In this document: positions 10,101 through 18,506 of the stretch, piece by piece | Numbering within the stretch: position 1 is the first letter of the stretch | Layout: every line of letters starts with the position of its first letter | Assembly (NCBI RefSeq): GCF_006476605.1 | Contig: NZ_ML636800.1 | Location: 186,001-250,000, forward strand | Length of the DNA stretch: 64,000 nucleotides | Reading direction: 5' to 3' | Source of the DNA: Brucella gallinifaecis | GTDB lineage: Bacteria > Pseudomonadota > Alphaproteobacteria > Rhizobiales > Rhizobiaceae | Notes under the pieces: generated by a model | Told to the model about the DNA's origin: nothing | Database searches by the model: none | The model's input: the letters and a program-made list of their open reading frames with translations, nothing else | Made by a program: the position numbers and the translations under genes

Positions 10101-10865
10101 GAAACTATTGCGCATGTTACTGAGCGTATCCGCGTTGGTAACATCTATATCAATCGCAACGTTATCGGTGCGATTGTGGGCGTCCAGCCTTTCGGTGGTC
10201 GTGGTCTGTCCGGCACGGGACCGAAGGCTGGCGGTCCGCTTTATCTCGGTCGCCTTGTTGAAACCGCGCCAATCCCGCCGCGCATGGCATCTGTTCATAG
10301 TGATACAGCGCTCAATGATTTCGCAAAATGGCTTGGCAATCGCGGCATGAACGAACTGGCGCAGGCCGCTCGTGAAACCGGCAGTGCTTCTGCACTTGGA
10401 CTGAATATCGAGCTTCCGGGTCCGGTTGGTGAACGAAACCTCTATGCGCTGCATGCACGGGGCCGTGTTCTTTTGGCACCAGAGAGCGAAACCGGCCTTT
10501 ATCGTCAGCTGACAGCCGCACTTGCCACCGGCAATGAGGCTGTGATCGACGAGACTTCGGGACTGCGCAATGTTTTGAAAGACTTGCCTGCGAGCGTCGC
10601 TGCGCGTGTTGTCTGGACAAAGGACTGGCAGTCAGATGCTCCTTTCGCCGGTGCGCTTGTTGAAGGGGAAGGGGATCGCCTCATTGACATCAACAAGAAA
10701 CTGGCAGCATTGCCTGGGCCGCTGGTTCTGACGCAGGCAGCCAGTTCAGCGCAACTGGCGGCAAGCGCTGATTGCTATTGCCTGAGCTGGTTGCTGGAAG
10801 AGGTTTCGACCTCTATCAACACAACAGCCGCAGGCGGCAATGCAAGCCTGATGGCAATTGGCTGA
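7182..10865 (+). CDS. putA: PutA: bifunctional proline dehydrogenase / glutamate-semialdehyde dehydrogenase
   Basis: This enzyme converts proline to glutamate in two steps: an FAD-dependent proline dehydrogenase barrel (about residues 180-530, with RLVKGAYWD) and a NAD-dependent aldehyde dehydrogenase (about 590-1050, with ETGGQN and the catalytic cysteine in GQRCSALR near residue 838). A further C-terminal extension runs to residue 1227, giving a long PutA. The N-terminus has no ribbon-helix-helix domain, so it should not autoregulate; the divergent putR supplies control. A terminator follows at 10889. Confidence 0.95.
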   Translation: MTEKLSAHTTPVFQNFAPPIREQTPLRKAITAAYRRSEIACVTALVEQATLPEETTRQIKATARKLIEALRAKHKGTGVEGLVHEYSLSSQEGVALMCLAEALLRIPDMATRDALIRDKISTGDWKSHVGGGRSLFVNAATWGLVVTGKLTNTVNDSGLSAALTRLIARCGEPVIRRGVDMAMRMMGEQFVTGETIDEALKRAKSLEERGFRYSYDMLGEAATTAADAERYYKDYETAIHAIGRASAGRGIYDGPGISIKLSALHPRYVRAQSERVMSELLPKVKALAALSKKYDIGLNIDAEEADRLELSLDLLQSLIEDPDLAGWEGIGFVVQAYGKRCPFVLDFIIDLARRNNRRVMVRLVKGAYWDAEIKRAQVDGLEDFPVCTRKVHTDVSYIACARKLLGARDVIFPQFATHNAQTLATIYHLAGPDFKTGSYEFQCLHGMGEPLYDEVVGPSKLGRPARIYAPVGTHETLLAYLVRRLLENGANSSFVNRIGDKSVSVDELIADPAQVVRSMAVVGAPHDQISLPEDLYDIRKNSAGFDLSNEEELAELSETLKASVSRVWTAEPQIAGNKAKGESRPVLNPGDHSDIVGTVTEIAEADVAAAMTAAQQAVASWSKTSPADRAACLDRASDIMQREMAELLGLIMREAGKSMPNAIAEVREAIDFLRYYAQQTRRTLGAAHKPLGPIVCISPWNFPLAIFTGQIAAALVAGNPVLAKPAEETPLIAAQGVRILHEAGIPADVLQLLPGDGRIGAALVAAEETCGVMFTGSTEVARLIQAQLASRLLPNGKPIPLIAETGGQNAMIVDSSALAEQVVFDVIASAFDSAGQRCSALRVLCLQEDVADRILTMLKGALKELSIGRTDKLKVDIGAVITAEAKGIIEKHIETMRDMGRKVEQIPLGAETGKGTFVAPTIIEIDSLRDLKREVFGPVLHVVRYKRDDMDRLIDDINATGYGLTFGLHTRLDETIAHVTERIRVGNIYINRNVIGAIVGVQPFGGRGLSGTGPKAGGPLYLGRLVETAPIPPRMASVHSDTALNDFAKWLGNRGMNELAQAARETGSASALGLNIELPGPVGERNLYALHARGRVLLAPESETGLYRQLTAALATGNEAVIDETSGLRNVLKDLPASVAARVVWTKDWQSDAPFAGALVEGEGDRLIDINKKLAALPGPLVLTQAASSAQLAASADCYCLSWLLEEVSTSINTTAAGGNASLMAIG

Positions 10866-10888
10866 CAGCTCTCAAATGATTTATAAAG

Positions 10889-10913
10889 AGGCGGCCTTAG
10901 GGTCGCCTTTTTT
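10889..10913 (+). terminator. Terminator downstream of putA
   Basis: AGGCGGCC-TTAG-GGTCGCCT forms an 8 bp stem with one G-T pair, followed by TTTTTT, 24 bp after the putA stop. Confidence 0.75.
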
Positions 10914-11110
10914 AGTTTTCACGTCTGGTTGCATTGCTGTGCAAAACCGGCGCTGATATTTTTTATTGCTTTAAAAGCAAAATTTTTAAATCAAGATTGA
11001 CACATAAGTTTTAAAAACAAAGACTATGCACAGCTTTGCAAAATACAATATTTTGTCTGTATCAGCCCCATGGGCCATGCATCTTCATTCCTGCTGACTG
11101 GAAAACACGC

Positions 11111-11911
11111 ATGACGTTAGACTTTTCAAAAGAGCTTGCTGCACGTTTTAAGCTTGCGCAGGAAATCGCGCGTGAAGCGGGAGCGATGGCGCTCGATTAT
11201 TTCGACAGTCGCGAAACACTGGTGATCGAAACCAAGCGCGATCCGCAGGATGTTGTGTCCATCGCCGACCGCAATGTCGAAAAACTGATCAATGATCGTG
11301 TATCGAAAGCTTTCAGTGACGACGGTTTTCTGGGCGAGGAATATGGCCTCAAGGCCGGCAGCTCAGGCTATATATGGGTGGTTGATCCCATTGATGGAAC
11401 CAGTCCCTTTGTAAACGGAATGCCGAACTGGTGTGTTTCGATTGCGGTTCTCAAAGATGGCGAGCCCGTGATTGGTGTTATCAAAGCCCCATGTTTTAAC
11501 GAGCTTTACGCATCTGCCAAGGGGCAGGGGGCAACGCTTAATGGCAGAAAACTTGTGCTTGATGAAACGCGCACAATTCGCAATGCAGTGACAGGAATTG
11601 GCGCCAATAATTACGTAACGCCGCAGGTGGTTGCGAAGGTTGTTGAAGATTTGCTTGAAGCAGGCGGCACATTCATCCGCAATGGCTCTGGGGCATTAAT
11701 GATTGCCTATGTGGCCGCAGGGCGTCTGGTCGGTTATTTCGAGCCCTATATGCATGCATGGGATTGCATGGCGGGCTTCTGCCTCGTCCGCGAAGCCGGT
11801 GGCTATACGCATCCATTCCCAACACAAGGTGAGCAACTGACCAAAGGTAGCAAGGTTTTGGTTGCAGCACCCGGTGCGGTGGATGATTTGAAACAAGTGG
11901 CCCGACTGTAA
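11111..11911 (+). CDS. Inositol monophosphatase family protein
   Basis: This is a 266-residue Mg2+-dependent phosphatase of the IMPase superfamily. The metal-binding motifs are present: GEEYG, then WVVDPIDGTSPF, and the C-terminal AWDCMAGFCLVREAGG in place of WDxAAG. Likely activities are myo-inositol-1-phosphate or histidinol-phosphate hydrolysis; the sequence does not decide between them. Its position beside the iolBEDC operon makes a link to inositol attractive, but it is convergent with iolB and separately transcribed. The ATG at 11111 gives the usual family start. Confidence 0.85.
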   Translation: MTLDFSKELAARFKLAQEIAREAGAMALDYFDSRETLVIETKRDPQDVVSIADRNVEKLINDRVSKAFSDDGFLGEEYGLKAGSSGYIWVVDPIDGTSPFVNGMPNWCVSIAVLKDGEPVIGVIKAPCFNELYASAKGQGATLNGRKLVLDETRTIRNAVTGIGANNYVTPQVVAKVVEDLLEAGGTFIRNGSGALMIAYVAAGRLVGYFEPYMHAWDCMAGFCLVREAGGYTHPFPTQGEQLTKGSKVLVAAPGAVDDLKQVARL

Positions 11912-11914
11912 ATC

Positions 11915-11959
11915 ACAAGCCCCGAAATCCCCATAGCTGAAAATCCGGGGCTTGTTTTT
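11915..11959 (+). terminator. Terminator after the IMPase-family gene
   Basis: ACAAGCCCCG and CGGGGCTTGT form a perfect 10 bp stem with a long loop, followed by TTTTT on the plus strand. It touches the last codon of the convergent iolB. Confidence 0.75.
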
Positions 11960-12773
11960 ATGTGGATGGATTATCGCGCTTATAAATCCAGTCATGATCG
12001 GGGTGGTTTTTAAACCGCCATTTGCGGATCGGACCGGCCATGACGTTGAGATAATACATCTCATAACCATAGGGTGCGCCGCATGGATGATGCCCCTTTG
12101 GCACCAGAACAACATCGCCGTCAGCAACCGCCATGGTTTCATCAAGACTGCCATCTTCGGTAAAGACCCTTTGAATGCCATAGCCCTGCGATGGATTAAG
12201 GCGATGATAATAGGTTTCTTCCAGATAGGTCATATCAGGGAAATTATCTTCATCATGTCGGTGCGGCGGGTAGGAGGACCAATTGCCTTGCGGTGTGAAA
12301 ACTTCTGTTACCAGGAGGCTGTCGGCAACGTCGCGGCCTTCCATTGCTATGTTGAATATATTGCGGGTATTTGCACCCTGTCCACGTGTATCAAAAGTCA
12401 GCCCTTCCGGTCCGAGCTTTTGCGCTTTGCGCCCCGGCTTGCCCGGCGCTGAGCAGACAGCAAGCACGCAATCGGTCGTAGCCACAGCATCCCATTCACT
12501 CTCAGCAGGCACATAAAGACAATGTGGAGCGAGTTTTTCAAACACGCTCATTCGTTCGCCCATTTCACCAAAATCCTCACCAGAGGCTTTGAACTTTGCC
12601 TTGCCCTCGACCAGCACCAGAATGACTTCCCGATCGCCGGTTGTCTCCGTTGCCGTTTCACCTGCTTTCAGACGATAGAGGCCAAAGCCGACATAGCCCC
12701 AATTGGCGCTTTCCGGTGTGATGTCATGAACCTTGCCATGCTTGCCATTGGGTTTGTGTAACAGATTGGCCAT
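11958..12773 (-). CDS. iolB: IolB: 5-deoxy-glucuronate isomerase
   Basis: This 271-residue bicupin-type isomerase converts 5-deoxy-D-glucuronate to 2-deoxy-5-keto-D-gluconate, the step after IolD in myo-inositol catabolism. The family stretch SSYPPHRHDEDNFPDMTYLE, with metal-binding histidines, is present, followed by HHPCGAPYGYEMYYLNVMAG near the C-terminus. It is the last gene of a minus-strand operon iolC-iolD-iolE-iolB and starts only 3 bp after iolE. Confidence 0.95.
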   Translation of the reverse strand: MANLLHKPNGKHGKVHDITPESANWGYVGFGLYRLKAGETATETTGDREVILVLVEGKAKFKASGEDFGEMGERMSVFEKLAPHCLYVPAESEWDAVATTDCVLAVCSAPGKPGRKAQKLGPEGLTFDTRGQGANTRNIFNIAMEGRDVADSLLVTEVFTPQGNWSSYPPHRHDEDNFPDMTYLEETYYHRLNPSQGYGIQRVFTEDGSLDETMAVADGDVVLVPKGHHPCGAPYGYEMYYLNVMAGPIRKWRFKNHPDHDWIYKRDNPST

Positions 12774-12776
12774 TGA

Positions 12777-13679
12777 TCAGTTTCCCTTGTCTAACCCTGC
12801 TTCACGCGCAAATGCCTTGAGTGATTTCAGCCCCAGTGACTGATATTCAAATGGATTGCGCAGATCAGGATCCTGTTCAGCTTCAATGACCAGCCAGTCC
12901 TGATAGCCGTGCTGGGCCGCGATCTTTAGAACCGGTACGAAATCGACGCCGCCTTCGGAATCGCCCGGAACCGTGAATACGCCGCGACGCACAGCTTCCA
13001 GAAAGGACAGGCGCTGCTCGTGCACCTGTGCTGCAATCTCCGGGCGCACATTCTTTGTATGGATATGGCAAATACGTTCCATATGTCTCTTTGCAATGCG
13101 TTCAGGATCGGCGCCACCAAACAGGCAGTGACCCGTATCGAGCAGCAATCTGGCATGTGGGCCACTATGTTGCATCAGAAGGTCGATCTCGTCTTCGCTC
13201 TGAACAATCGTACCCATATGATGGTGATAGACGAGTGTTATACCTTGTGCGGCCGCATATTCTGCCAGTGCTTCTACGCCTGCGCCAAACTCTGCCCAGC
13301 GTGCTTGTTCCAGCACCGGGCGCTCTGAGAGCGGTTTGCTATCAATGCCATGAATGGCGTTTGATGTTTCGCAAACGATGATGACCTTGCTGCCCATGGC
13401 GTTCAGAAGATCAAGCGCCGGCTGCATTGCAGCCTTCTCATCCTCAACGGAACTGATAAGAAGGTTGAGCGAATGCCAGCCTGAAATGTAACGCAGATTA
13501 CGAGGTTCGAGTACTGCTTTAAGTTCCGCTGCAACTTGCGGAAATTTATGACCTTTTTCGATTCCGTCGAAGCCGGTTTTTGAGGCCTCATCAAGGCATT
13601 GATCAAGGCCTATATGTGCGCCAAGGCTGCGATCATCATCGTTTGACCAGGCAATCGGGTTGGTGCCATAGAGGATCAT
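12777..13679 (-). CDS. iolE: IolE: inosose dehydratase
   Basis: This 300-residue TIM-barrel protein of the xylose-isomerase-like AP endonuclease family dehydrates scyllo-inosose to the trihydroxycyclohexane-dione used by IolD. The N-terminus [11 protein letters not shown] and the barrel motifs LVYHHHMGT and [12 protein letters not shown] are typical of IolE. It sits 3 bp after iolD and 3 bp before iolB, so the three genes are tightly coupled. Confidence 0.95.
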   Translation of the reverse strand: MILYGTNPIAWSNDDDRSLGAHIGLDQCLDEASKTGFDGIEKGHKFPQVAAELKAVLEPRNLRYISGWHSLNLLISSVEDEKAAMQPALDLLNAMGSKVIIVCETSNAIHGIDSKPLSERPVLEQARWAEFGAGVEALAEYAAAQGITLVYHHHMGTIVQSEDEIDLLMQHSGPHARLLLDTGHCLFGGADPERIAKRHMERICHIHTKNVRPEIAAQVHEQRLSFLEAVRRGVFTVPGDSEGGVDFVPVLKIAAQHGYQDWLVIEAEQDPDLRNPFEYQSLGLKSLKAFAREAGLDKGN

Positions 13680-13682
13680 CGG

Positions 13683-15506
13683 TCAGTTTCTTTCTCTGAT
13701 CTGGGCTTCATAATTTTCACGTGCTATGCGTACCTGACTGCGGCTTGAGACTTCCGGCACAGCCACATCCCACCACCAGCCGCCTGTGTCAGGCGTAGAA
13801 TAGGGATCGGTATCAATGACGATAACTGTCGTGCGGGCGCTGTTGCGAGCATTGGCCAGGGCATCTTCAAGTTCAGCAATTGAACCGACTTTTTGTGCAT
13901 CAGCTCCCATCGCGGCCGCATGGGCTGCAAAGTCGATATTCGATGCATTCACATGGGTTGTGTGATCGAGCAGATTGTTAAATTCTGCACCGCCTGTTGC
14001 CATTTGCAAACGGTTGATGCAGCCATAACCGCGATTGTCGGTCAGTATGATCGTGATCTTGATGCCCATCATCACAGAGGTCGCAAGTTCGGAATTGGCC
14101 ATCATATATGAGCCGTCACCAACCATAACGATCACATCACGATCAGGTTCTGCCATCTTGATACCGAGGCCACCTGCAATCTCATAGCCCATGCAGGAGA
14201 AACCATATTCCATGTGATAGGACATCGGGCGCCCGGCTTTCCAGAGCTGGTGCAGTTCGCCCGGCATGGTGCCAGCCGCGCACATGACGACGGTATTTTC
14301 TTTCGACTGGCACTGAACCGCACCGATCACCTGCATGTCGGTGGGAAGTGCGTTTGCATCACCGGGAGCAGCGGTAAACCGGTCTGCGGCTTCAAACCAG
14401 CGCGTTTTCAGCGTCATGTCGAGCGTTTTGCGTCTATAGTCCTGCAAGCCATTGGAAAGCGCTGCCAGTCCAACCTTTGCATCTGCGACAAGCGAGATCG
14501 CGCCGTGCTTGTGACTGTCATAGGGCTGAACATTCAACGATAGCAGCTTGTGGCCCGGTTGTTTGAACAATGCCCATGAACCAGTCGTGAAATCCTGAAA
14601 ACGGGTTCCGACGCCGATAACCAGATCTGCACTTGCTGCTATAGCATTGGCACTGTCTGCACCTGTAACACCAACGGGGCCAAAATTAAGCGCATGATCC
14701 CATGGCAATGCAGACTTGCCGGCCTGTGTTTCAATAACCGGAATATTGTGGGTTTCTGCAAAGTTTTTCAGCGCTTCATGCGCAGCTGAATAATGCACGC
14801 CACCACCTGCAACGATAACCGGGCTCTTTGCCGCCTTGATCTCCGCAATGGCCGTTATAAGCTCATGTTCATCGGCTGGCGGTCGCCGCCAATGCCAGAC
14901 TTTTGGAGCAAAAAACTCCTCCGGCCAGTCATAGGCCTCTGCCTGCACGTCCTGACACAAAGACAGTGTTACGGGTCCGCAATCGGCGGGATCCGTCATT
15001 GTGCGAAAGGCGCGGGGCAGGGCAGTCAGTAACTGTTCGGGGCGGGTGATACGATCAAAATAGCGGCTTACCGGGCGGAAACAGTCATTGACGCTCACTG
15101 TTGCGTCATTGAAATCCTCAAGCTGCTGCAAAACCGGATCGGGACCGCGATTGGCGAAGACATCGCCGGGAATGAACAGAACCGGCAGACGGTTTACATG
15201 AGCGAGTGCCGCCGCCGTGACCATATTGGTTGCGCCCGGGCCAATGGAGGAGGTGACAGCGCAAGCGCGTTTGCGACCGAGTTGTTTGGTATAGGCAATG
15301 GCTGCATGAGCCATGGTTTGCTCATTATGACCGCGCCACGTTACGAGCTCATTGCGGATGTCATATAATGCCTCGCCAATCCCAGCCACATTGCCATGGC
15401 CAAAAATGGCCCAGACACCGGCGATAAAGGGAACGCCTTCCGGCGTCATCTGGTTGGCCACATAGCGCACAAGAGCCTGTGCTGCTGTCAATCGAATGGT
15501 CTTCAT
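13683..15506 (-). CDS. iolD: IolD: 3D-(3,5/4)-trihydroxycyclohexane-1,2-dione hydrolase (ThDP-dependent)
   Basis: This 607-residue thiamin-diphosphate enzyme opens the ring in inositol catabolism and yields 5-deoxy-glucuronate. It has the acetolactate-synthase fold: an N-terminal pyrimidine-binding domain, a central domain and a C-terminal ThDP-binding motif GDGSYMMANSELATS..NRGYG. The length and the internal IGPGATNM segment fit IolD. A GGGAGG ribosome-binding site precedes the ATG at 15506, and the gap to iolC is 20 bp. Confidence 0.95.
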   Translation of the reverse strand: MKTIRLTAAQALVRYVANQMTPEGVPFIAGVWAIFGHGNVAGIGEALYDIRNELVTWRGHNEQTMAHAAIAYTKQLGRKRACAVTSSIGPGATNMVTAAALAHVNRLPVLFIPGDVFANRGPDPVLQQLEDFNDATVSVNDCFRPVSRYFDRITRPEQLLTALPRAFRTMTDPADCGPVTLSLCQDVQAEAYDWPEEFFAPKVWHWRRPPADEHELITAIAEIKAAKSPVIVAGGGVHYSAAHEALKNFAETHNIPVIETQAGKSALPWDHALNFGPVGVTGADSANAIAASADLVIGVGTRFQDFTTGSWALFKQPGHKLLSLNVQPYDSHKHGAISLVADAKVGLAALSNGLQDYRRKTLDMTLKTRWFEAADRFTAAPGDANALPTDMQVIGAVQCQSKENTVVMCAAGTMPGELHQLWKAGRPMSYHMEYGFSCMGYEIAGGLGIKMAEPDRDVIVMVGDGSYMMANSELATSVMMGIKITIILTDNRGYGCINRLQMATGGAEFNNLLDHTTHVNASNIDFAAHAAAMGADAQKVGSIAELEDALANARNSARTTVIVIDTDPYSTPDTGGWWWDVAVPEVSSRSQVRIARENYEAQIRERN

Positions 15507-15526
15507 TTTTCCTCCCAGAAAAATCT

Positions 15527-17428
15527 TTAACGCTTACGCAACCGGTCCCACAGATCGCAGAAACCGCGATAGCGCCTTGCCATTTCAGAAACAGCGTCTG
15601 CATCGCTTATTTTGCCTGCAAGCCACTGACGGGCGACTTCGCCCAAAATGGTGCGGCCAATGGCAAAACCTTTGACGAGATCAAAAGCTGCTGCAACTTC
15701 AAGGCTTGCTTCAAGCTCTTCGGCTGGCGCATCAAGGCCCAGCACGACAATGCCGCGCGTATGCGGATCATTGCGCATGATAGCGTCACATGTATTTTGC
15801 CAGGCTTGTTCTGTCGTCAGAGGCTCAAGTTTCCACCAATCGGGATAGACGCCAATCTCATAGAAACGCTCGATGACTTTTGCTGTGCTCATATCATCTA
15901 CAGGCGCGACTTTTGACGGTATCACCTCCAGCAAGAACTCAAGTCGATTGCGCCGTGCAGCCGTATAGAGACGTTTTACCGTGGCTTCCTGTTGCGCTTT
16001 CACTTCGTCGCTATCATCAGGATGATAGAAGGAAAGCACCTTTACGACGTGCTCAAGCGGCCATTCAACAAGGCCACCGCAATCGGGGCCGAGTTCAGGT
16101 TCAAGCTCCAAGGGCCGTGACCCTGGCCATTCTGTCGGGCGTCCGATCCAAAGGCCAGTTCCAGCAGCGCGATAGAGTGCGTTGCGACCGAGCCGACTAT
16201 CACAAAGGATGCCATAGCCGTTTTCTCCTCCTGAAACCTCTAATGCAGCATTGAGGCATAATTCTTTGAATTCACCTATTTTTTCATCGCTCGCACCAGC
16301 TTCACGTGCCATTTCTTCAAGCTGAATACGATGGTCAAATGCGAAGACCCGCATATGCGGCCAGTCGCCATTGCGGGTCGTTGACCAATGTATCTGTTCC
16401 AGTGCCTGATCGTTGCGCAATGCTTTATTGCGTATGCCTGTTTTGAAGAAATATTGCAGCTCTTCCCAGCTCGGATAAGCGGGTGTGCATCCATGGCGTG
16501 ATACGGCGAAGGCGCCACAGGCATTGGCGAATTTCAGGCTGGTCGGCCAGTCTTCTCCCTTGAGCCAGCCACGCAAAAGACCAGACATGAAACCATCACC
16601 CGCACCAAGCACATTGAACACTTCAATGGGAAAACCTTCGCCGGGTTGTCCCTTGTCCAGACTCTCAGGAATGTCGCCTTCAAAGACCACAGCGCCCATT
16701 GGTCCCCGTTTGCAGACAAGCGCTGCTTTGGTGACTTTGCGAACTGCTTTGAGTGCTTCAAGCGTGTTGGTTGAACCGCCAGCAATATGAAACTCTTCTT
16801 CCGTACCGACGATGAGATCAAACAGGTTCAATGTTGATTGCAGCTTTGTGGTGACTGCGGCGGATTCGATGAAACGGTTCTCGCCATCTCCGTGGCCGGA
16901 AAGCCCCCAGAGGTTCGGACGATAATCAATATCCAGCACCGTGCGGCTGCCATTTTCCCGCGCAAGCCTTAAAGCTTTAAGCACAGCAGCTTCGGTGCGC
17001 GGGTGCGAAAGATGGGTTCCTGTTGCCAGCACACATCGTGCCTGAGCAATGAAATCAGGGTTAATATCATCTTCGCAAAGCGCCATATCGGCGCAGTTTT
17101 CACGATAAAAGATTAGCGGGAAATGTTGCTGATCGCGAATGCCCAGAATGACAAGGGCAGTCAGACGCTCGCGGTCGGTGACAATGCCACGTGTATCAAC
17201 ACCTTCCCGCGCCAGTTCGCGCAGCAGAAAGCGCCCCATATGCTCATCGCCAACACGGGTAATGAGTGCGGATTTAAGGCCAAGACGCGCAGTGCCCGCT
17301 GCGATATTTGTAGGCGAGCCTCCGACATATTTGTTGAAAGATGACATATCTTCAAGAAGGCCGCCAATCTGCGCACCATAGAGATCTACCGAAGATCGGC
17401 CAATTGTAATCAAATCCAGCCGCTTCAT
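15527..17428 (-). CDS. iolC: IolC-DUF2090 fusion: 5-dehydro-2-deoxygluconokinase with C-terminal aldolase-like domain
   Basis: This 633-residue two-domain protein has an N-terminal PfkB-type kinase (about residues 1-330, with GGSPTNIAAG and the signature GAGDGFMSGLLRGW), which phosphorylates 2-deoxy-5-keto-gluconate. Residues about 335-630 match the DUF2090 region (MRVFAFDHR at its start), which resembles class I aldolases and is proposed to do the IolJ step. No separate iolJ is seen. The ATG at 17428 was chosen because GGAGG lies six bases upstream; a longer form adds nine residues. It is the first gene of iolCDEB, behind a region rich in TTCTATT repeats. Confidence 0.93.
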   Translation of the reverse strand: MKRLDLITIGRSSVDLYGAQIGGLLEDMSSFNKYVGGSPTNIAAGTARLGLKSALITRVGDEHMGRFLLRELAREGVDTRGIVTDRERLTALVILGIRDQQHFPLIFYRENCADMALCEDDINPDFIAQARCVLATGTHLSHPRTEAAVLKALRLARENGSRTVLDIDYRPNLWGLSGHGDGENRFIESAAVTTKLQSTLNLFDLIVGTEEEFHIAGGSTNTLEALKAVRKVTKAALVCKRGPMGAVVFEGDIPESLDKGQPGEGFPIEVFNVLGAGDGFMSGLLRGWLKGEDWPTSLKFANACGAFAVSRHGCTPAYPSWEELQYFFKTGIRNKALRNDQALEQIHWSTTRNGDWPHMRVFAFDHRIQLEEMAREAGASDEKIGEFKELCLNAALEVSGGENGYGILCDSRLGRNALYRAAGTGLWIGRPTEWPGSRPLELEPELGPDCGGLVEWPLEHVVKVLSFYHPDDSDEVKAQQEATVKRLYTAARRNRLEFLLEVIPSKVAPVDDMSTAKVIERFYEIGVYPDWWKLEPLTTEQAWQNTCDAIMRNDPHTRGIVVLGLDAPAEELEASLEVAAAFDLVKGFAIGRTILGEVARQWLAGKISDADAVSEMARRYRGFCDLWDRLRKR

Positions 17429-17458
17429 GCATTCCTCCATTGCGATACGCGCCATTCA

Positions 17459-17512
17459 TTCTATTTCGTATTAAAATAGATTTATTATTCTATTTCAACC
17501 CAAAAGTAGAAT
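17459..17512. promoter_or_regulatory. Control region of iolCDEB with IolR-like half-sites
   Basis: TTCTATT occurs at 17459-17465 and 17488-17494, with inverted partners AATAGAT at 17475-17481 and GTAGAAT at 17506-17512. The same element forms a cleaner palindrome upstream of idhA (18401-18420). Shared, paired copies in front of two inositol transcription units, with the RpiR-type iolR between them, suggest these are IolR operators. This is inference from pattern and position. Confidence 0.55.
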
Positions 17513-17522
17513 ATTCCATATT

Positions 17523-18347
17523 TTACGATGTTCGCCCTGTACCAACGGCGACGGCAAGCGTGATCGCGAGACATAGGGTTGCTGAAAGTGAACGGAATGC
17601 GCCGAAATCAACCTCAGAAACAAGCAGCGTGTGCTGTACGAATTTGTTCATTGGACTAACAATCGTGTCTGTTATGGCAACAACATCTATCCCGCGCTGG
17701 CTTGCATTTTCCGCCATGGCAATGGTTTCTGGTGAATAGGGTGAAAAAGAAATCGCAAGCAGTACATCTCCTTTGCGGATGGCATGCTGATTTTCCAGCT
17801 TGCCGACGGCGCTGTGCAACATTGCCGGAACCTGCATCTTTTCAAAAGCATAGGCCAAATAACTCGCAACCGGGAAAGCACGGCGGACCCCAATGATGTG
17901 AATTGTTTGGGCCTCTGCCAGCAGTTTGACAGCCTTTTCGAGCGTCTCAGCTTCAATCGTTTTCAACAAGCCTTCAAGGGAAGTGCGTCCTGCTTCTGTA
18001 AACTCTGCTAGCAAAGCTGGTGCGCTGCCGGATTCTGTTTCTCGTAAATGTTCAAGCCGGGTGGAGTAGTCCGGCCAGCCGCCTGCATAGGAATCGCGAA
18101 AAAGCTTCTGCATTTCCGAGAAACCGGAAAAGCCAAGTATCTGGCAAAACCGCATAAAAGCCGAACTCTGCACACCTGCGCCTTCCGCCATTTCCGCCAC
18201 AGTCGAAACCGCAATCCGGTCCTGATAGGCGGCGACATAATCGGCGCATTGTTTGAGACGCTTGGGCAATTGATTTGCGACTTCAAGCAATCGAGATTCA
18301 AACTCTTTGATTGTACTGGGCGCTGTTGGAGCTGGCTGGGCTTCCAT
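17523..18347 (-). CDS. iolR: IolR: RpiR-family repressor of inositol catabolism
   Basis: This 274-residue regulator has an N-terminal RpiR-type helix-turn-helix (about residues 30-90) and a C-terminal SIS sugar-phosphate-binding domain (about 125-260, starting near IHIIGVRRAFPVASYLA). In rhizobia an RpiR-type IolR represses iol genes until an inositol-derived phosphorylated intermediate accumulates. It lies between iolC and the divergent idhA, in the same orientation as iolCDEB, with its own promoter region facing idhA. Confidence 0.88.
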   Translation of the reverse strand: MEAQPAPTAPSTIKEFESRLLEVANQLPKRLKQCADYVAAYQDRIAVSTVAEMAEGAGVQSSAFMRFCQILGFSGFSEMQKLFRDSYAGGWPDYSTRLEHLRETESGSAPALLAEFTEAGRTSLEGLLKTIEAETLEKAVKLLAEAQTIHIIGVRRAFPVASYLAYAFEKMQVPAMLHSAVGKLENQHAIRKGDVLLAISFSPYSPETIAMAENASQRGIDVVAITDTIVSPMNKFVQHTLLVSEVDFGAFRSLSATLCLAITLAVAVGTGRTS

Positions 18348-18371
18348 TGCTGTCCTTTCAGAAACGCTCTC

Positions 18372-18420
18372 TTGACATCCACTATATCACAATCTAGCAA
18401 AATAGAACAAATATTCTATT
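18372..18420 (+). promoter_or_regulatory. Putative idhA promoter with overlapping IolR operator
   Basis: TTGACA at 18372-18377 is a good -35; a weak -10 (TAGCAA) follows after 17 bases. Immediately downstream AATAGAA-N6-TTCTATT (18401-18420) is a perfect 7 bp inverted repeat placed where a repressor would block initiation. It also lies in the iolR upstream region, so it could serve autoregulation. Confidence 0.5.
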
Positions 18421-18506
18421 GCATGTGATGCCACTGCATAAGTTTGGAATAGCGAAACTGTTTTACCGGTCAATCAGGAGTTGGCCTTTCGGGAGGATAA
18501 AGGCAA

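Noticed and set aside
9777-10454. 225-codon minus-strand open frame
   Set aside because: Antisense to the PutA aldehyde dehydrogenase domain; no independent support.
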